From positions 620,001 to 684,000 of the forward strand of contig JADKGA010000002.1 of NCBI GenBank assembly GCA_016717165.1: DNA of 64,000 bases, in the 5' to 3' direction. Positions 51,906-60,681 of this stretch are shown here, piece by piece. Under the pieces are notes generated by a model. It was not told the origin of the DNA, searched no databases, and saw only the letters and a program-made list of their open reading frames with translations. This DNA comes from Candidatus Lutibacillus vidarii (GTDB taxonomy: Bacteria; Actinomycetota; Actinomycetes; Actinomycetales; Dermatophilaceae). The position numbers and the translations under genes were made by a program. Position 1 is the stretch's first letter. Every line of letters starts with the position of its first letter.

Positions 51906-52445
51906 ATGAGCACCATCCAGTCCGGCCGCTATGTCATCGACCCCACCCACTCCCGGATCGGCTTCGTCGCCCGGCACGCGATGATCACCAAGGTCCGCGG
52001 CCAGTTCAACGACTTCGCCGGCGAGGCCACCATCGACGTCGAGAACCCGGCGGCGTCCGCGGCCTCGGTGACGATCCAGGTTGCCAGCGTTGACACCCGC
52101 AACGAGCAGCGCGACGGCCACCTGCGGACCAACGACTTCTTCGAGGCCGAGACCTACCCGACGATCACCTTCGCCTCCACCGATGTCTCCCGCGACGGGG
52201 ACATCTGGCGCGTGACCGGCGACCTGACGATCAAGTCCACGACCAAGCCGGTCACCTTCGATGCCGAGTTCACCGGCGCGGCGACCGACCCCTTCGGCAA
52301 CGCGCGGATCGGTTTCGAGGGCTCCACGGTCATCAACCGCACCGACTGGGGTGTGGTCTGGAACGCCCCCCTGGAGACCGGTGGCGTTCTGGTCTCGGAG
52401 AAGATCACCCTCGAGCTGGAGATCTCTGCGATCAAGGCCGCCTGA
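51906..52445 (+). CDS. YceI-family lipid-binding protein
   Basis: A 179-residue lipocalin-like protein that binds polyisoprenoid or amide lipids in characterised members. Seen are GRYVIDPTHSRIGFVARHAM, VRGQFNDFAGEATI, GHLRTNDFFEAETYPTITF, DLTIKSTTKPVTFDAEF and GFEGSTVINRTDWGVVWN. It lacks a signal peptide, so it is probably cytosolic. The ATG follows GAGGAG. Regulated by the divergent MarR protein, by inference. Confidence 0.93.
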   Translation: MSTIQSGRYVIDPTHSRIGFVARHAMITKVRGQFNDFAGEATIDVENPAASAASVTIQVASVDTRNEQRDGHLRTNDFFEAETYPTITFASTDVSRDGDIWRVTGDLTIKSTTKPVTFDAEFTGAATDPFGNARIGFEGSTVINRTDWGVVWNAPLETGGVLVSEKITLELEISAIKAA

Positions 52446-52906
52446 CCCTCACCTGCCCCTGGGGTCCCGTTGACCCGCTCCTCGGTATGCCGCACCGCGC
52501 GCTGAGCTGGTCGGGGCTTCAGGGGCTGAGGCCTTCAGTGGCGGCTGGTCGGCTGGGGCTCCGGGTCGTGCTCATGGACGTGTGAGGCGCTGATGGCATC
52601 GCGCTAGGTGCCATCAGTGCTCAGGGAGTCCATGAGCTGGGGTTCCATGTGGTGCGAGGTGCCATAAGCGCTCGGGGAGTCCATGGGCTGCGGTGTCGGG
52701 CCGGGGCAAGGGTGCCCCGACCCTCAACGCCCTCATCGCCCTTCTGCTCCTGGACTCCCAGGGTGCTTATGGCATCGCGCTCGGTGCCATAAGCGCTCAG
52801 GGAGTCCATGAGCCGGGCTTCCGAGTGGTGCGAGGTGTCATGGGCGCTCGGGGAGTCCATGAGCGGGGGTTCCGAGTGGCGCGAGGTGCCCGGCCGCCAC
52901 GGCCAC
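52446..52906. other. Non-coding interval rich in 51-bp repeats and hairpins
   Basis: About 460 bp between yceI and the convergent aminotransferase gene. Open frames cross it on both strands only because the repeat unit is 51 bp (divisible by three) and stop-free; they have no start context or family likeness. It also holds hairpins such as CTGATGGCA/TGCCATCAG and a 23-bp imperfect one built on GGACTCCC/GGGAGTCC and CTTATGGCA/TGCCATAAG. Confidence 0.7.
52607..52884. repeat. 51-bp minisatellite-like repeat, four copies
   Basis: Units start at GGTGCCAT-type sequence at 52607, 52658, 52783 and 52834, and contain GGGAGTCCATGAGC. The pairs 52607/52658 and 52783/52834 are each spaced exactly 51 bp. 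The 52658 copy is intact for about 37 bp, then replaced by other sequence. A fifth unit start appears at 52885 and fades into the aminotransferase 3' end. Confidence 0.85.
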
Positions 52907-54601
52907 TCAGGCCAGGCTGGCGGCAGGAAGCGCGAACCAGCGCAGGGCGTCGAAGTCCGGCGAGACCGAGGCGTCGAGGTCCTCCGGCGAGGTCTGCGCC
53001 GCCGCGAACACCGCGCGCGCCTCGTCCAGGTACGTCGGCAGCACCTCGACACCGGCGCGCGCGATGTGGCGGGGGTAGTCGAGCGACCCACCGGCATACG
53101 AGAGCTGGCGCAGCCGCAGCGGAGGCTCGACCGGGCCGGCCCGATGCCGCCAGAGCCCGGTCACCGGGTCGAACCGGTAGTCGGGCAGCAGCCGCCAGCC
53201 GTCGCGGGCCACCAGCCGGACCGCCTCGATGACATAGTCGGCGACCGCATCGTCGAGGAAGTAGTTGAAGTTCACCCGCACCCACCCGGGCTTGATGCCC
53301 TCGCACCCCCGGGTGATCTCGCGCTCGAACTCGTGGGAGCGCTCGAGGTCGATGCCGAGCAGCGCGTGCCCATAGGGTCCAGCGCACGAGCAGCCGCCGC
53401 GGGACTGGATGCCGAAGAGGTCGTTGAGCAAGGCGACGACATAGTTGTGGTGGAGGTACGTGCCCGTCGGGGCGCGCAGGACGAACGAGACGATCGACAG
53501 GCGGGGCGCCTCGAGGTTGCCGAGGATGTCCAGCGACGGCTCGCCGACCCACGCCGCCACCGCTCGGCCCAGCAGTCGGTCCTCGTGGGCCCGGATGAGG
53601 TCGACGCCGACGGCCGCCTTGAGCTGGAAGACCAGCCCGGCCCGGATCGACTCGACGATCGCCGGGGTGCCGCCCTCCTCGCGGTGGGCCACGTCGTCGA
53701 CATACCGGTGCTCGGCGGGGTTGACATAGGCGACGGTCCCACCGCCCGGGGTCTCAGGCACCCGGTTGGTGCACAGCGCCCGACGCACGACAAGCACGCC
53801 GGGCGTCGAGGGTCCGCCGATGAACTTGTGCGGGCTGAGGAAGATCGCGTCCTTGTAGGCCAGCTCGTGGTCGCCCGCGCCCGCAGCCATCTCGATCGAG
53901 ACATAGGGCCCGGCCGCGGCGAAGTCCCAGAACGACAGCGCGCCGTGCTCGTGGAGCAGCCGGGCGATGCCCTTGGTGTCGGAGACGATGCCGGTGACAT
54001 TGCTCGCCGCCGAGAACGAGCCGATCTTCAGCGGCCGGTCGGCATACCGCTCCAGCTCGGCGCGGAGGCTCTCCTGGTTGATATGGCCGTCGAGGTCCTG
54101 GGGGATGACGACGACATCGGCGATGCTCTCCCGCCAGACCAGCTCGTTGCTGTGGTGCTCGTACGGGCCGATGAAGACCACCGGCCGCTCCTCGGCGGGG
54201 ATGTGCTGGGTCAGGTGGTGGCGGTCCTCGAGCTCGGAGGGCAGCCGTAGGCCGAGCATGCCGACGAGCTTGTTGATCGCTCCCGTGCACCCTGACCCGG
54301 TGAAGATGACGACGTCGTCCGGCCCGGCGCCGACCGACTCGTGGATGATCGCGCGGGCGTCCTCGCGCAGCCGGGTGGTCTGCAGCCCGGTGCCGCTGGA
54401 CTCGGTGTGCGTGTTCGCGTACCGCGGCAGCACCTCGTCGCGGATGAAGTCCTCGATGAAGCCCAGCGCCCGCCCCGACGCGGTGTAGTCGGCGTAGGTG
54501 ACCCGGCGCTCGCCATACGGGCCCGGGACGACCTGGTCCTCACCGATGACCGCGTCGCGGATCGTCTCGAGAAGGCGTTGGCGGGCGTCGCGGGCCGTCA
54601 T
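52907..54601 (-). CDS. Class V aminotransferase (cysteine-desulfurase-like)
   Basis: A 564-residue PLP enzyme. The pocket includes FTGSGCTGAINKLVGMLGL, GPYEHHSNELVWRES, SFSAASNVTGIVSDTK, FWDFAAAGPYVSIEM and the Schiff-base Lys in FLSPHKFIGGPSTPG (about 244). A cysteine-containing loop SRGGCSCAGPYGH (about 405) is where desulfurases keep their active Cys. It is longer than SufS by about 150 residues, with an extra C-terminal region. It may act on a cysteine-like or ergothioneine-type substrate; the exact reaction is unknown. Confidence 0.85.
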   Translation of the reverse strand: MTARDARQRLLETIRDAVIGEDQVVPGPYGERRVTYADYTASGRALGFIEDFIRDEVLPRYANTHTESSGTGLQTTRLREDARAIIHESVGAGPDDVVIFTGSGCTGAINKLVGMLGLRLPSELEDRHHLTQHIPAEERPVVFIGPYEHHSNELVWRESIADVVVIPQDLDGHINQESLRAELERYADRPLKIGSFSAASNVTGIVSDTKGIARLLHEHGALSFWDFAAAGPYVSIEMAAGAGDHELAYKDAIFLSPHKFIGGPSTPGVLVVRRALCTNRVPETPGGGTVAYVNPAEHRYVDDVAHREEGGTPAIVESIRAGLVFQLKAAVGVDLIRAHEDRLLGRAVAAWVGEPSLDILGNLEAPRLSIVSFVLRAPTGTYLHHNYVVALLNDLFGIQSRGGCSCAGPYGHALLGIDLERSHEFEREITRGCEGIKPGWVRVNFNYFLDDAVADYVIEAVRLVARDGWRLLPDYRFDPVTGLWRHRAGPVEPPLRLRQLSYAGGSLDYPRHIARAGVEVLPTYLDEARAVFAAAQTSPEDLDASVSPDFDALRWFALPAASLA

Positions 54602-54686
54602 ACGGGCAAGGATAGCCCGACGTGATGATTGTCCGTCTAGTCATAATTCGGAGTTATGTTCGGCGAGGGTGAGGCGGGCGACCGCG

Positions 54687-54771
54687 GCACTCAAACGTGC
54701 AATACCCCGGTATGACGCCCGGAATGTCCCGATATAAGGCCCCGATCGGGGACTATTGCACGTTCGAGTGC
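54687..54771. repeat. 18-bp inverted repeat overlapping the amidase 3' end
   Basis: The left arm (54687-54704, GCACTCAAACGTGCAATA) and right arm (54754-54771) pair over 18 bp with one G:T-type mismatch. They are separated by 49 bp that contain CCCCGATCGGGG. The right arm includes the last codons and stop of the amidase gene. It could be a terminator for the amidase transcript. Confidence 0.7.
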
Positions 54772-56147
54772 GCGCCGAGCTCCTCGATCGCCGCCACCAC
54801 CCGGAGCACGCCGACGTCGTCCCACCGCCGCCCGCTCACCTGCACGCCCACCTCGCGCCCGTCGGCCAGCCGACCTCCGGGCACGGTGGCGGCCGGTTGC
54901 CCGGACATGTTGTACGGCGCGGTGTACCCGATGTGCGCCATACCCAGGTCCTCGTCGGGTCCCCACGGCATTGGCCACTCCGCGGGGAAGGCCGCCATGG
55001 GTGCCACGGGGGAGAGCACGACGTCGTATGCCGAGGTCGCGGCGATCGTCGCGGCCCGGATGGACTGGGTCGCCTGGTAGGCGCGGAGCACCTCGACCCC
55101 CGACGCCTCGGCGCCACCGCTGGCCCACCGGACGACGAAGGGCAGCGCCCGTTCTCGGGCCGCAGGCTCCAGCGCGAGCAGGTCGTTCCAGGAGCGCACC
55201 CGCCAGAACAGGTCGAGGCTGCGCAGCCACTCCTCCCGCATGAACGGCGCGACCACCTCAACATGCGCCCCGGCAGCGGCCACCCGTGCCGCCGTGGCCT
55301 CCACCACGGCACGAACCTGCGGGTCCAGCGCCAGCCCGCAGCCGGCGTCCAGGTGCAGCCCCACCCGAAGGCCCCGCAGCACTGACGCGGGCTCGTCCCG
55401 CCCGACCGAGCGCCAGTCGAGCTCGGCCGGCGGCAGCGCCGACCAGTCTCGTGCGTCGAACCGAGAAATCACGCTCATCAGCGCCGCGGCGTCAGCACCC
55501 GAGCGTGCCATCGGGCCGGCCACCCGACCGAGGTAGGGCGAGGCGAGCGGCACCCGCCCGGCGCTCGGCTTGAGGGTGACCAGGCCGAGCCAGGTGCCGG
55601 GGAGCCTGATCGAGCCCCCGATATCGGTGCCCACATGCAGCGGCCCGAAGCCCGCCGCCGCTGCCGCGCCAGCACCCGAGCTCGAGCCGCCCGTGGTCAG
55701 CGAGCGGTCCAGCGGGGAGCGGGTCACCCCGTGCAGCGAGGACACGCCCGAGGAGAGCATGCCCCAGTCCGGCATGACGGTGGACCCCAAGACCACGGCG
55801 CCCGCCTCGACCAGCCGCGCAGTGACCGGGGCGTCCACCGTCGGGACCACCGGGGTCACCGCGGCGGTCCCGCTGGGCATCGGTACCCCCGCGCGCGCGA
55901 GGTTCTCCTTCACGGTCACCGGTATGCCGTCCAGGGGCCCGAGCGCTTCCCCGGTTCGCCAGCGCTGCGCGCTCGCCACCGCAGCGAGCCGGGAGCGGGC
56001 CGGGTCGCGCTCCCAGAAGACCCGTCCCAGGCTCGGCTCGGTCGCCTCGATATGGGCCGTCACCGCGTCATGGACCTCGACGGGGGAGAGCGTGCGGGCG
56101 GCATACGCGGCACGCAGGACCACGGCGGGGGCGGTCACCACATCCAT
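54753..56147 (-). CDS. Amidase-signature-family hydrolase
   Basis: A 464-residue amidase that hydrolyses carboxamides. The Ser-Ser-Lys triad is visible: Lys in GIPVTVKENLARAG (about 77), cis-Ser in TTGGSSSGAGAAAA (about 150) and nucleophile Ser in VGTDIGGSIRLPG (about 174). Substrate cannot be read from sequence. ATG 56147 (MDVVTAPAVV) is preferred; a GTG at 56165 adds six residues. It is divergent from the peptide-type ABC operon, suggesting shared substrate uptake and breakdown. Confidence 0.9.
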   Translation of the reverse strand: MDVVTAPAVVLRAAYAARTLSPVEVHDAVTAHIEATEPSLGRVFWERDPARSRLAAVASAQRWRTGEALGPLDGIPVTVKENLARAGVPMPSGTAAVTPVVPTVDAPVTARLVEAGAVVLGSTVMPDWGMLSSGVSSLHGVTRSPLDRSLTTGGSSSGAGAAAAAGFGPLHVGTDIGGSIRLPGTWLGLVTLKPSAGRVPLASPYLGRVAGPMARSGADAAALMSVISRFDARDWSALPPAELDWRSVGRDEPASVLRGLRVGLHLDAGCGLALDPQVRAVVEATAARVAAAGAHVEVVAPFMREEWLRSLDLFWRVRSWNDLLALEPAARERALPFVVRWASGGAEASGVEVLRAYQATQSIRAATIAATSAYDVVLSPVAPMAAFPAEWPMPWGPDEDLGMAHIGYTAPYNMSGQPAATVPGGRLADGREVGVQVSGRRWDDVGVLRVVAAIEELGAHSNVQ

Positions 56148-56349
56148 CCTGAAGCGCTCGCCCACCTTCGGTACAGTTCGCTCCCCGGCGACCTCGCCGG
56201 ACGGTTTCCGACTCTATCGGGCACGTGTCGTGCGCCACGCAGAGTGTGGCCGAACCGTGCTTGACTTCGCCGCCTCGGCCGGACACGGTAGGCGCGGCGG
56301 GGCAGGCAGGCTCCGACGCCCTGACGTCCTTATCGACGGGAGATCAACG

Positions 56350-57870
56350 ATGGCCGTCCAGACACGTCGGCTCGCCGCAGCCGCGATCGTCGCCGCCCTG
56401 GCGCTGGCCGGGTGCACCGCCGGGTCCGGCACCCAGCCGCCCGCGACCGGAGGCTCCGGCACGTCCGCGGCCCCGACGGCGATCACGATCGGCCTGGCGC
56501 TGGAGCCCACCAGCCTCGACTTCACCACCAACGACGGCGCGGCCATCCCCCAGGTGCTCCTCGACAATGTCTACGAGGGCCTGGTCAAGCTCGACGCCAA
56601 TGGCGCGATCGTCCCCGACCTCGCGACGAAGTGGACCCTCGGCGACGGCAACACCACCTACACCTTCGACCTGGTCCCCAATGCGACCTTCACCAATGGC
56701 GCGAAGCTCACCGCCGACGACGTGAAGTTCTCTCTCGACCGGGTCAAGACGGCCTGGACCACCTCGCTCAAGGCGAAGATGGACGTCGTCAAGAGCGTCG
56801 ACGTGCTCAGCCCGACCCAGGTCAAGGTCACCCTCAGCCAGCCGAGCGCGTCGTGGCTCTACGCCATGACCACCCGGGTCGGCGCGATCTTCAGCAAGGA
56901 CGGCGTCGCTGCCCTCGCCACCGCCCCGGTCGGCACCGGCCCCTACCAGCTCGACACGTGGAAGCGCGGCGACTCGATCGTCCTGAAGCGCAACGAGAGC
57001 TACTGGGGCACCAAGCCCTACTTCTCCACCGTGACGCTGCGCTACATCACCGACCCGACGGCGATGAACAACGCCCTGATCAGCAAGACCATCGACGTCA
57101 TCGGGACGGTCCAGGCGCCGGAGTCGCTGGCCCAGTTCACCGGCGGCGCCTACCAGGTCATCGAGGGCGCGACCAATGGTGAGGTCGTCCTGTCGTTCAA
57201 CAACGGCAAGGGCCTGCTCACCGACAAGAAGCTGCGGATGGCGATCCGCGAGGGCATCGACCACAAGGCCCTCGTCGACACCTGCTGGGCCGGCCACGGC
57301 CAGCTCATCGGGTCGATGGTTCCCCCGACCGACCCGTGGTACGAGGACCTCACCGGCGTGACGCCGTACGACCAGGCCAAGGCCAAGGCCCTCGTCGCCG
57401 AGGCGGGCGCGACCGGCAAGACACTGCGGCTGCGCGTCCCGGCGATCCCGTACGCGACCTCGTGCGGCACCGTCGTCAAGTCGATGCTCGAGCAGCTCGG
57501 CCTCAAGGTGAACCTCGAGACCCTCGAGTTCCCGGTCTGGCTCGAGCAGGTCTTCAAGCAGGCCGACTACGACATGTCGATCGTCGCGCACGTCGAGCCC
57601 CGCGACCTCGCCGCCGTCTTCGCGAACAAGGACTACTACCTGCGCTACAACTCCCCGGTCGTCCAGGCCGCGGTCGCCGCTGCCGACGCCGGCACCCCTG
57701 AGCAGCAGGTCGCCGAGATGAAGAAGGCGGCCCGGCAGATCGCCGACGACGCGGCCGCCGACTTCCTCTTCCTCCTGCCCAACCTCATGGTGGCCCAGCC
57801 CGGCATCACCGGCCTACCCAAGAACGCCGTCGGAGAGGCCTTCGACCTCGGCGCGCTCGCGAGGTCGTGA
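56350..57870 (+). CDS. ABC transporter substrate-binding lipoprotein (family 5)
   Basis: A 506-residue solute-binding protein. The signal peptide ends in the lipobox LALAGCT (Cys about 22), then a short Gly/Thr/Ser linker. The mature part has the SBP_bac_5 pattern: GLALEPTSLDFTTNDGAAIP, DNVYEGLVKLDANG, LVPNATFTNGAKLTADDVKF, GTGPYQLDTWKRGDSIVLKR and LRMAIREGIDHKALVD. It binds peptides, opines or similar ligands outside the membrane. The ATG follows GGGAG. First gene of the operon ending beyond the window. Confidence 0.93.
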   Translation: MAVQTRRLAAAAIVAALALAGCTAGSGTQPPATGGSGTSAAPTAITIGLALEPTSLDFTTNDGAAIPQVLLDNVYEGLVKLDANGAIVPDLATKWTLGDGNTTYTFDLVPNATFTNGAKLTADDVKFSLDRVKTAWTTSLKAKMDVVKSVDVLSPTQVKVTLSQPSASWLYAMTTRVGAIFSKDGVAALATAPVGTGPYQLDTWKRGDSIVLKRNESYWGTKPYFSTVTLRYITDPTAMNNALISKTIDVIGTVQAPESLAQFTGGAYQVIEGATNGEVVLSFNNGKGLLTDKKLRMAIREGIDHKALVDTCWAGHGQLIGSMVPPTDPWYEDLTGVTPYDQAKAKALVAEAGATGKTLRLRVPAIPYATSCGTVVKSMLEQLGLKVNLETLEFPVWLEQVFKQADYDMSIVAHVEPRDLAAVFANKDYYLRYNSPVVQAAVAAADAGTPEQQVAEMKKAARQIADDAAADFLFLLPNLMVAQPGITGLPKNAVGEAFDLGALARS

Positions 57871-58820
57871 CCCTTCGACTTCTCCTGCGCACCGGGGCGC
57901 TGCTGGTCAGCCTCGCGGTGAGCTCGGCGGCGGTCTTCGCCTTCATGGCGGTGCTCCCCGGTGACCCGGCCCGGGTCGCGCTGGGGGTCAACGCCTCCGA
58001 CGCGGCGGTGGCGGCCATGCGCACGCAGTACGGCCTCGACCGCCCGCTGCTCACGCAGTATGTCGACTGGGCCACGCACCTGGTCCGCTTCGACCTGGGG
58101 ACGTCATATGTCTCCAAGGCCGAGATCGGGCCGCAGGTGCTCGACCGCTTCCAGGTCAGCCTGTGGCTGGTCGTCGTCTCGATGCTCATCGCCGTGATCG
58201 TCGCGGTGCCGCTCGGCACGCTCGCCGCGGTCCGGCACCGCTCCGCCCTCGGGGTGGTCGTCACGGCGGTCTCGCAGGTCGGCGTGGCGATCCCGGCCTT
58301 CCTCGCCGGCATCGCGCTCGTCACGGTCTTCGCGGTCATGCTGCGCTGGCTGCCCGCGAACGGGTGGACCCCGCCCAGCGCCGACCCGGCGATGTTCGTC
58401 AAGCAGCTCATCCTCCCGGCGCTCTCGCTCGGGGCGGTCCAGGGCGCGGTCCTCACCCGATATGTCCGCTCGGCTGTCCTCGACGTGCTCCGGGAGGACT
58501 ACATCCGCACCGCTCGCGCGAAGGGGCTGACCCCGGTGCGTGCCTTGGTCCGGCATGGCCTGCGCAATGCCGCCATCCCGGTGGTCACCGTTCTCGGGCT
58601 GCAGCTGGCCACCCTGCTCATCGGGGCGGTCGTCATCGAGCGAGTCTTCGTCATTCCCGGGCTGGGCTCGCTGCTCCTCGACGCCGTGCGGACCCGCGAC
58701 CTCATCGTCGTCCAGGACGTCGTCATGCTCCTCGTCCTGGCCGTCCTCGTCGTCAACTACCTCGTCGACCTGCTCTACCTCGCGATCGACCCGCGGCTGC
58801 GGACCGGCGAGGTCCGATGA
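57867..58820 (+). CDS. DppB-type ABC permease
   Basis: A 317-residue permease with six transmembrane helices. The N-terminal LALGVNASDAAVAAMRTQYG-like segment (VALGVNASDAAVAAMRTQYG) and LDRPLLTQYVDW are typical of DppB. The EAA loop RTARAKGLTPVRALVRHGLR (about 215) contacts the ATPase. The GTG start overlaps the binding-protein stop (GTGA) and the stop overlaps the next permease start. Confidence 0.93.
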   Translation: MTLRLLLRTGALLVSLAVSSAAVFAFMAVLPGDPARVALGVNASDAAVAAMRTQYGLDRPLLTQYVDWATHLVRFDLGTSYVSKAEIGPQVLDRFQVSLWLVVVSMLIAVIVAVPLGTLAAVRHRSALGVVVTAVSQVGVAIPAFLAGIALVTVFAVMLRWLPANGWTPPSADPAMFVKQLILPALSLGAVQGAVLTRYVRSAVLDVLREDYIRTARAKGLTPVRALVRHGLRNAAIPVVTVLGLQLATLLIGAVVIERVFVIPGLGSLLLDAVRTRDLIVVQDVVMLLVLAVLVVNYLVDLLYLAIDPRLRTGEVR

Positions 58821-59644
58821 GGGCCCGCCTGTTTGCCCACCCCGGCTTCGTCGTCGGCGCGGTCATCGTCGGCGCCGTCGTCCTCATGGCCGCGGTGTCC
58901 TATGTCTGGACGCCATACGACCCGACCTTCGTCGACGCGAGCTCGCGGCTGCTCTCCCCGTCGTGGAGCCACCCGTTCGGCACCGACAAGTTCGGCCGGG
59001 ACGTCTTCTCGCAGATCCTCATGGGGTCGCGGACCACCCTCTTCGTCGGCTTCGTCGCCGTCGGGGTCGCCGCCGCGGTCGGGGTGCCGCTCGGCATCGT
59101 CTCGGCGATGGCCCCGCGGTATGTCGACGAGCCGCTCATGCGCGGCTCGGACCTGCTCCTGGCCTTCCCCGCGCTGCTGCTCGCCATCATGTTCAGTGCC
59201 GTGTATGGCGCCTCGACCCTCACGGCGATGGTGGCGATCGGCATCGCGTCGATCCCGAGCTTCGCCCGGGTGATCCGTAGCGGGGCGCTGCAGGTGATGC
59301 GCCAGGAGTACGTCCTGGCCGCTCGGGTGGCCGGGCGTGGTCCGGTCGCGGTCGGCGTGCGGCACGTCCTGCCGAATGTCGCCAGCCTCGTCATCGTCCA
59401 GGCGTCGGTCTCCTTCGCCATCGCCGTCCTCGCCGAGGCGGCGCTGTCCTACCTCGGGCTCGGCACGCCGCCGCCGACGCCGTCGTGGGGTCGGATGCTC
59501 CAGGAGTCCCAAGAGCTGCTCTTCGTCGCGCCTCGGCTCTCGGTCTTCCCCGGCGCGGCGATCGCGCTCGCGGTGCTCGGGTTCAACCTGCTCGGCGACG
59601 GGCTGCGCGACGTCCTCGACCCCCGGTTGGAGGACCAGCGATGA
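58817..59644 (+). CDS. DppC-type ABC permease
   Basis: A 275-residue permease. The DppC signature HPFGTDKFGRDVFSQILMGS (about 52) is intact, the EAA loop is EYVLAARVAGRGPVAVGVRH (about 162), and the end FNLLGDGLRDVLDPRL is typical. The usual longer N-terminal cytoplasmic part is short. ATG 58817 lies in the DppB stop (ATGA). Confidence 0.93.
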   Translation: MRARLFAHPGFVVGAVIVGAVVLMAAVSYVWTPYDPTFVDASSRLLSPSWSHPFGTDKFGRDVFSQILMGSRTTLFVGFVAVGVAAAVGVPLGIVSAMAPRYVDEPLMRGSDLLLAFPALLLAIMFSAVYGASTLTAMVAIGIASIPSFARVIRSGALQVMRQEYVLAARVAGRGPVAVGVRHVLPNVASLVIVQASVSFAIAVLAEAALSYLGLGTPPPTPSWGRMLQESQELLFVAPRLSVFPGAAIALAVLGFNLLGDGLRDVLDPRLEDQR

Positions 59645-60681
59645 GCCGCCCGTCCGACAGCGCCGGGAGCGGCGACCCGACTGACAGCGTCGACACGGTC
59701 GGCGGCCCGGTCCTGTCCGTCGAGCGGCTGGGCGTCACCAGCTCGCGCTACTCCCTCGTCGAGAATGTCTCGCTGCAGATCGGCGCGGGGGAGCGGGTCG
59801 GCCTGATCGGTGAGTCCGGCTCGGGCAAGACCCTCACCGCACTGGCCATCCTCGGCCTCCTGCCGGAGACGCTGCGCGCCTCCGGTTCGGTGCGGCTGCG
59901 CGGGGCGGACGTCGACCTCGTGGGCGCCAGCGAGCACGATCTGGCCGACATCCGCGGCCGGCTGGTCTCCATGGTCTTCCAGGAGCCGATGACCGCCCTC
60001 AACCCGACGATGCGCGTCGGTCGCCAGGTGGCCGAGGTCATGCTCGTCCACGAGACCGTCGCCGGGCGTCAGGAGGCCGACGCCGCAGCGGTCGCCCTGC
60101 TCGCCGACGTCGGGCTGCCGGAGCCGGCCGCCGTCGCTCGGGCCTATCCCCATCAGCTCTCCGGGGGTCAGCGCCAGCGGGTGGTCCTGGCCATCGCCCT
60201 GGCGAACAACCCCGCCCTGCTCATCTGCGACGAGCCGACGACGGCCCTCGATGTCACCGTCCAAGCGCTCGTCCTCGACCTGGTCACCCGCGGGGTCACC
60301 GCCCGCGACGCGGCCTTGCTCTTCATCTCGCACGACCTGGCCGTCGTCGCCACGGTCTGTCGTCGGGTCCTGGTCATGTATGGCGGCGTGGTCGTCGAGG
60401 CCGGGCCGGTCGAGCAGATCCTCACCGCCCCTCGGCACCGGTACACCGAGGGCCTCGTCGCGGCGAGCACCATCGAGACGACCGACGCCCAGGGTCGGCT
60501 GCGGACCATCCGCGGCTCGGTGCCCGGGCACGGCCGCTATCCGGTCGGCTGCGTCTTCGCCAACCGCTGCGACGCCGCCACCTCGGCCTGCGAGGTCGAG
60601 CCGCCCTGGGTGGGGGAGTCGGTCGATGTGGGGTATGCGTGCCACCACCCGGTGTCGAGTGGCGGTGGTGTCGATGCCTGA
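59641..60681 (+). CDS. DppD-type ABC ATPase
   Basis: A 346-residue ATPase: Walker A GESGSGKTLTALAIL (about 59), Q loop MVFQEPMTALNP, signature LSGGQRQRVVLAIAL (about 175), Walker B LLICDEPTTALD, and H loop LFISHDL. The C-terminal oligopeptide-transporter domain has CVFANRCDAATSACEVEPPW, a region that holds cysteines binding an Fe-S cluster in Dpp/Opp ATPases. Start overlaps the upstream stop by 4 bp. Confidence 0.94.
   Translation: MSRPSDSAGSGDPTDSVDTVGGPVLSVERLGVTSSRYSLVENVSLQIGAGERVGLIGESGSGKTLTALAILGLLPETLRASGSVRLRGADVDLVGASEHDLADIRGRLVSMVFQEPMTALNPTMRVGRQVAEVMLVHETVAGRQEADAAAVALLADVGLPEPAAVARAYPHQLSGGQRQRVVLAIALANNPALLICDEPTTALDVTVQALVLDLVTRGVTARDAALLFISHDLAVVATVCRRVLVMYGGVVVEAGPVEQILTAPRHRYTEGLVAASTIETTDAQGRLRTIRGSVPGHGRYPVGCVFANRCDAATSACEVEPPWVGESVDVGYACHHPVSSGGGVDA

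Noticed and set aside
52693..53232. 179-codon ORF over the 51-bp repeats
   Set aside because: Open only because the repeat is stop-free and divisible by three; it runs antisense into the aminotransferase gene and has no convincing start.
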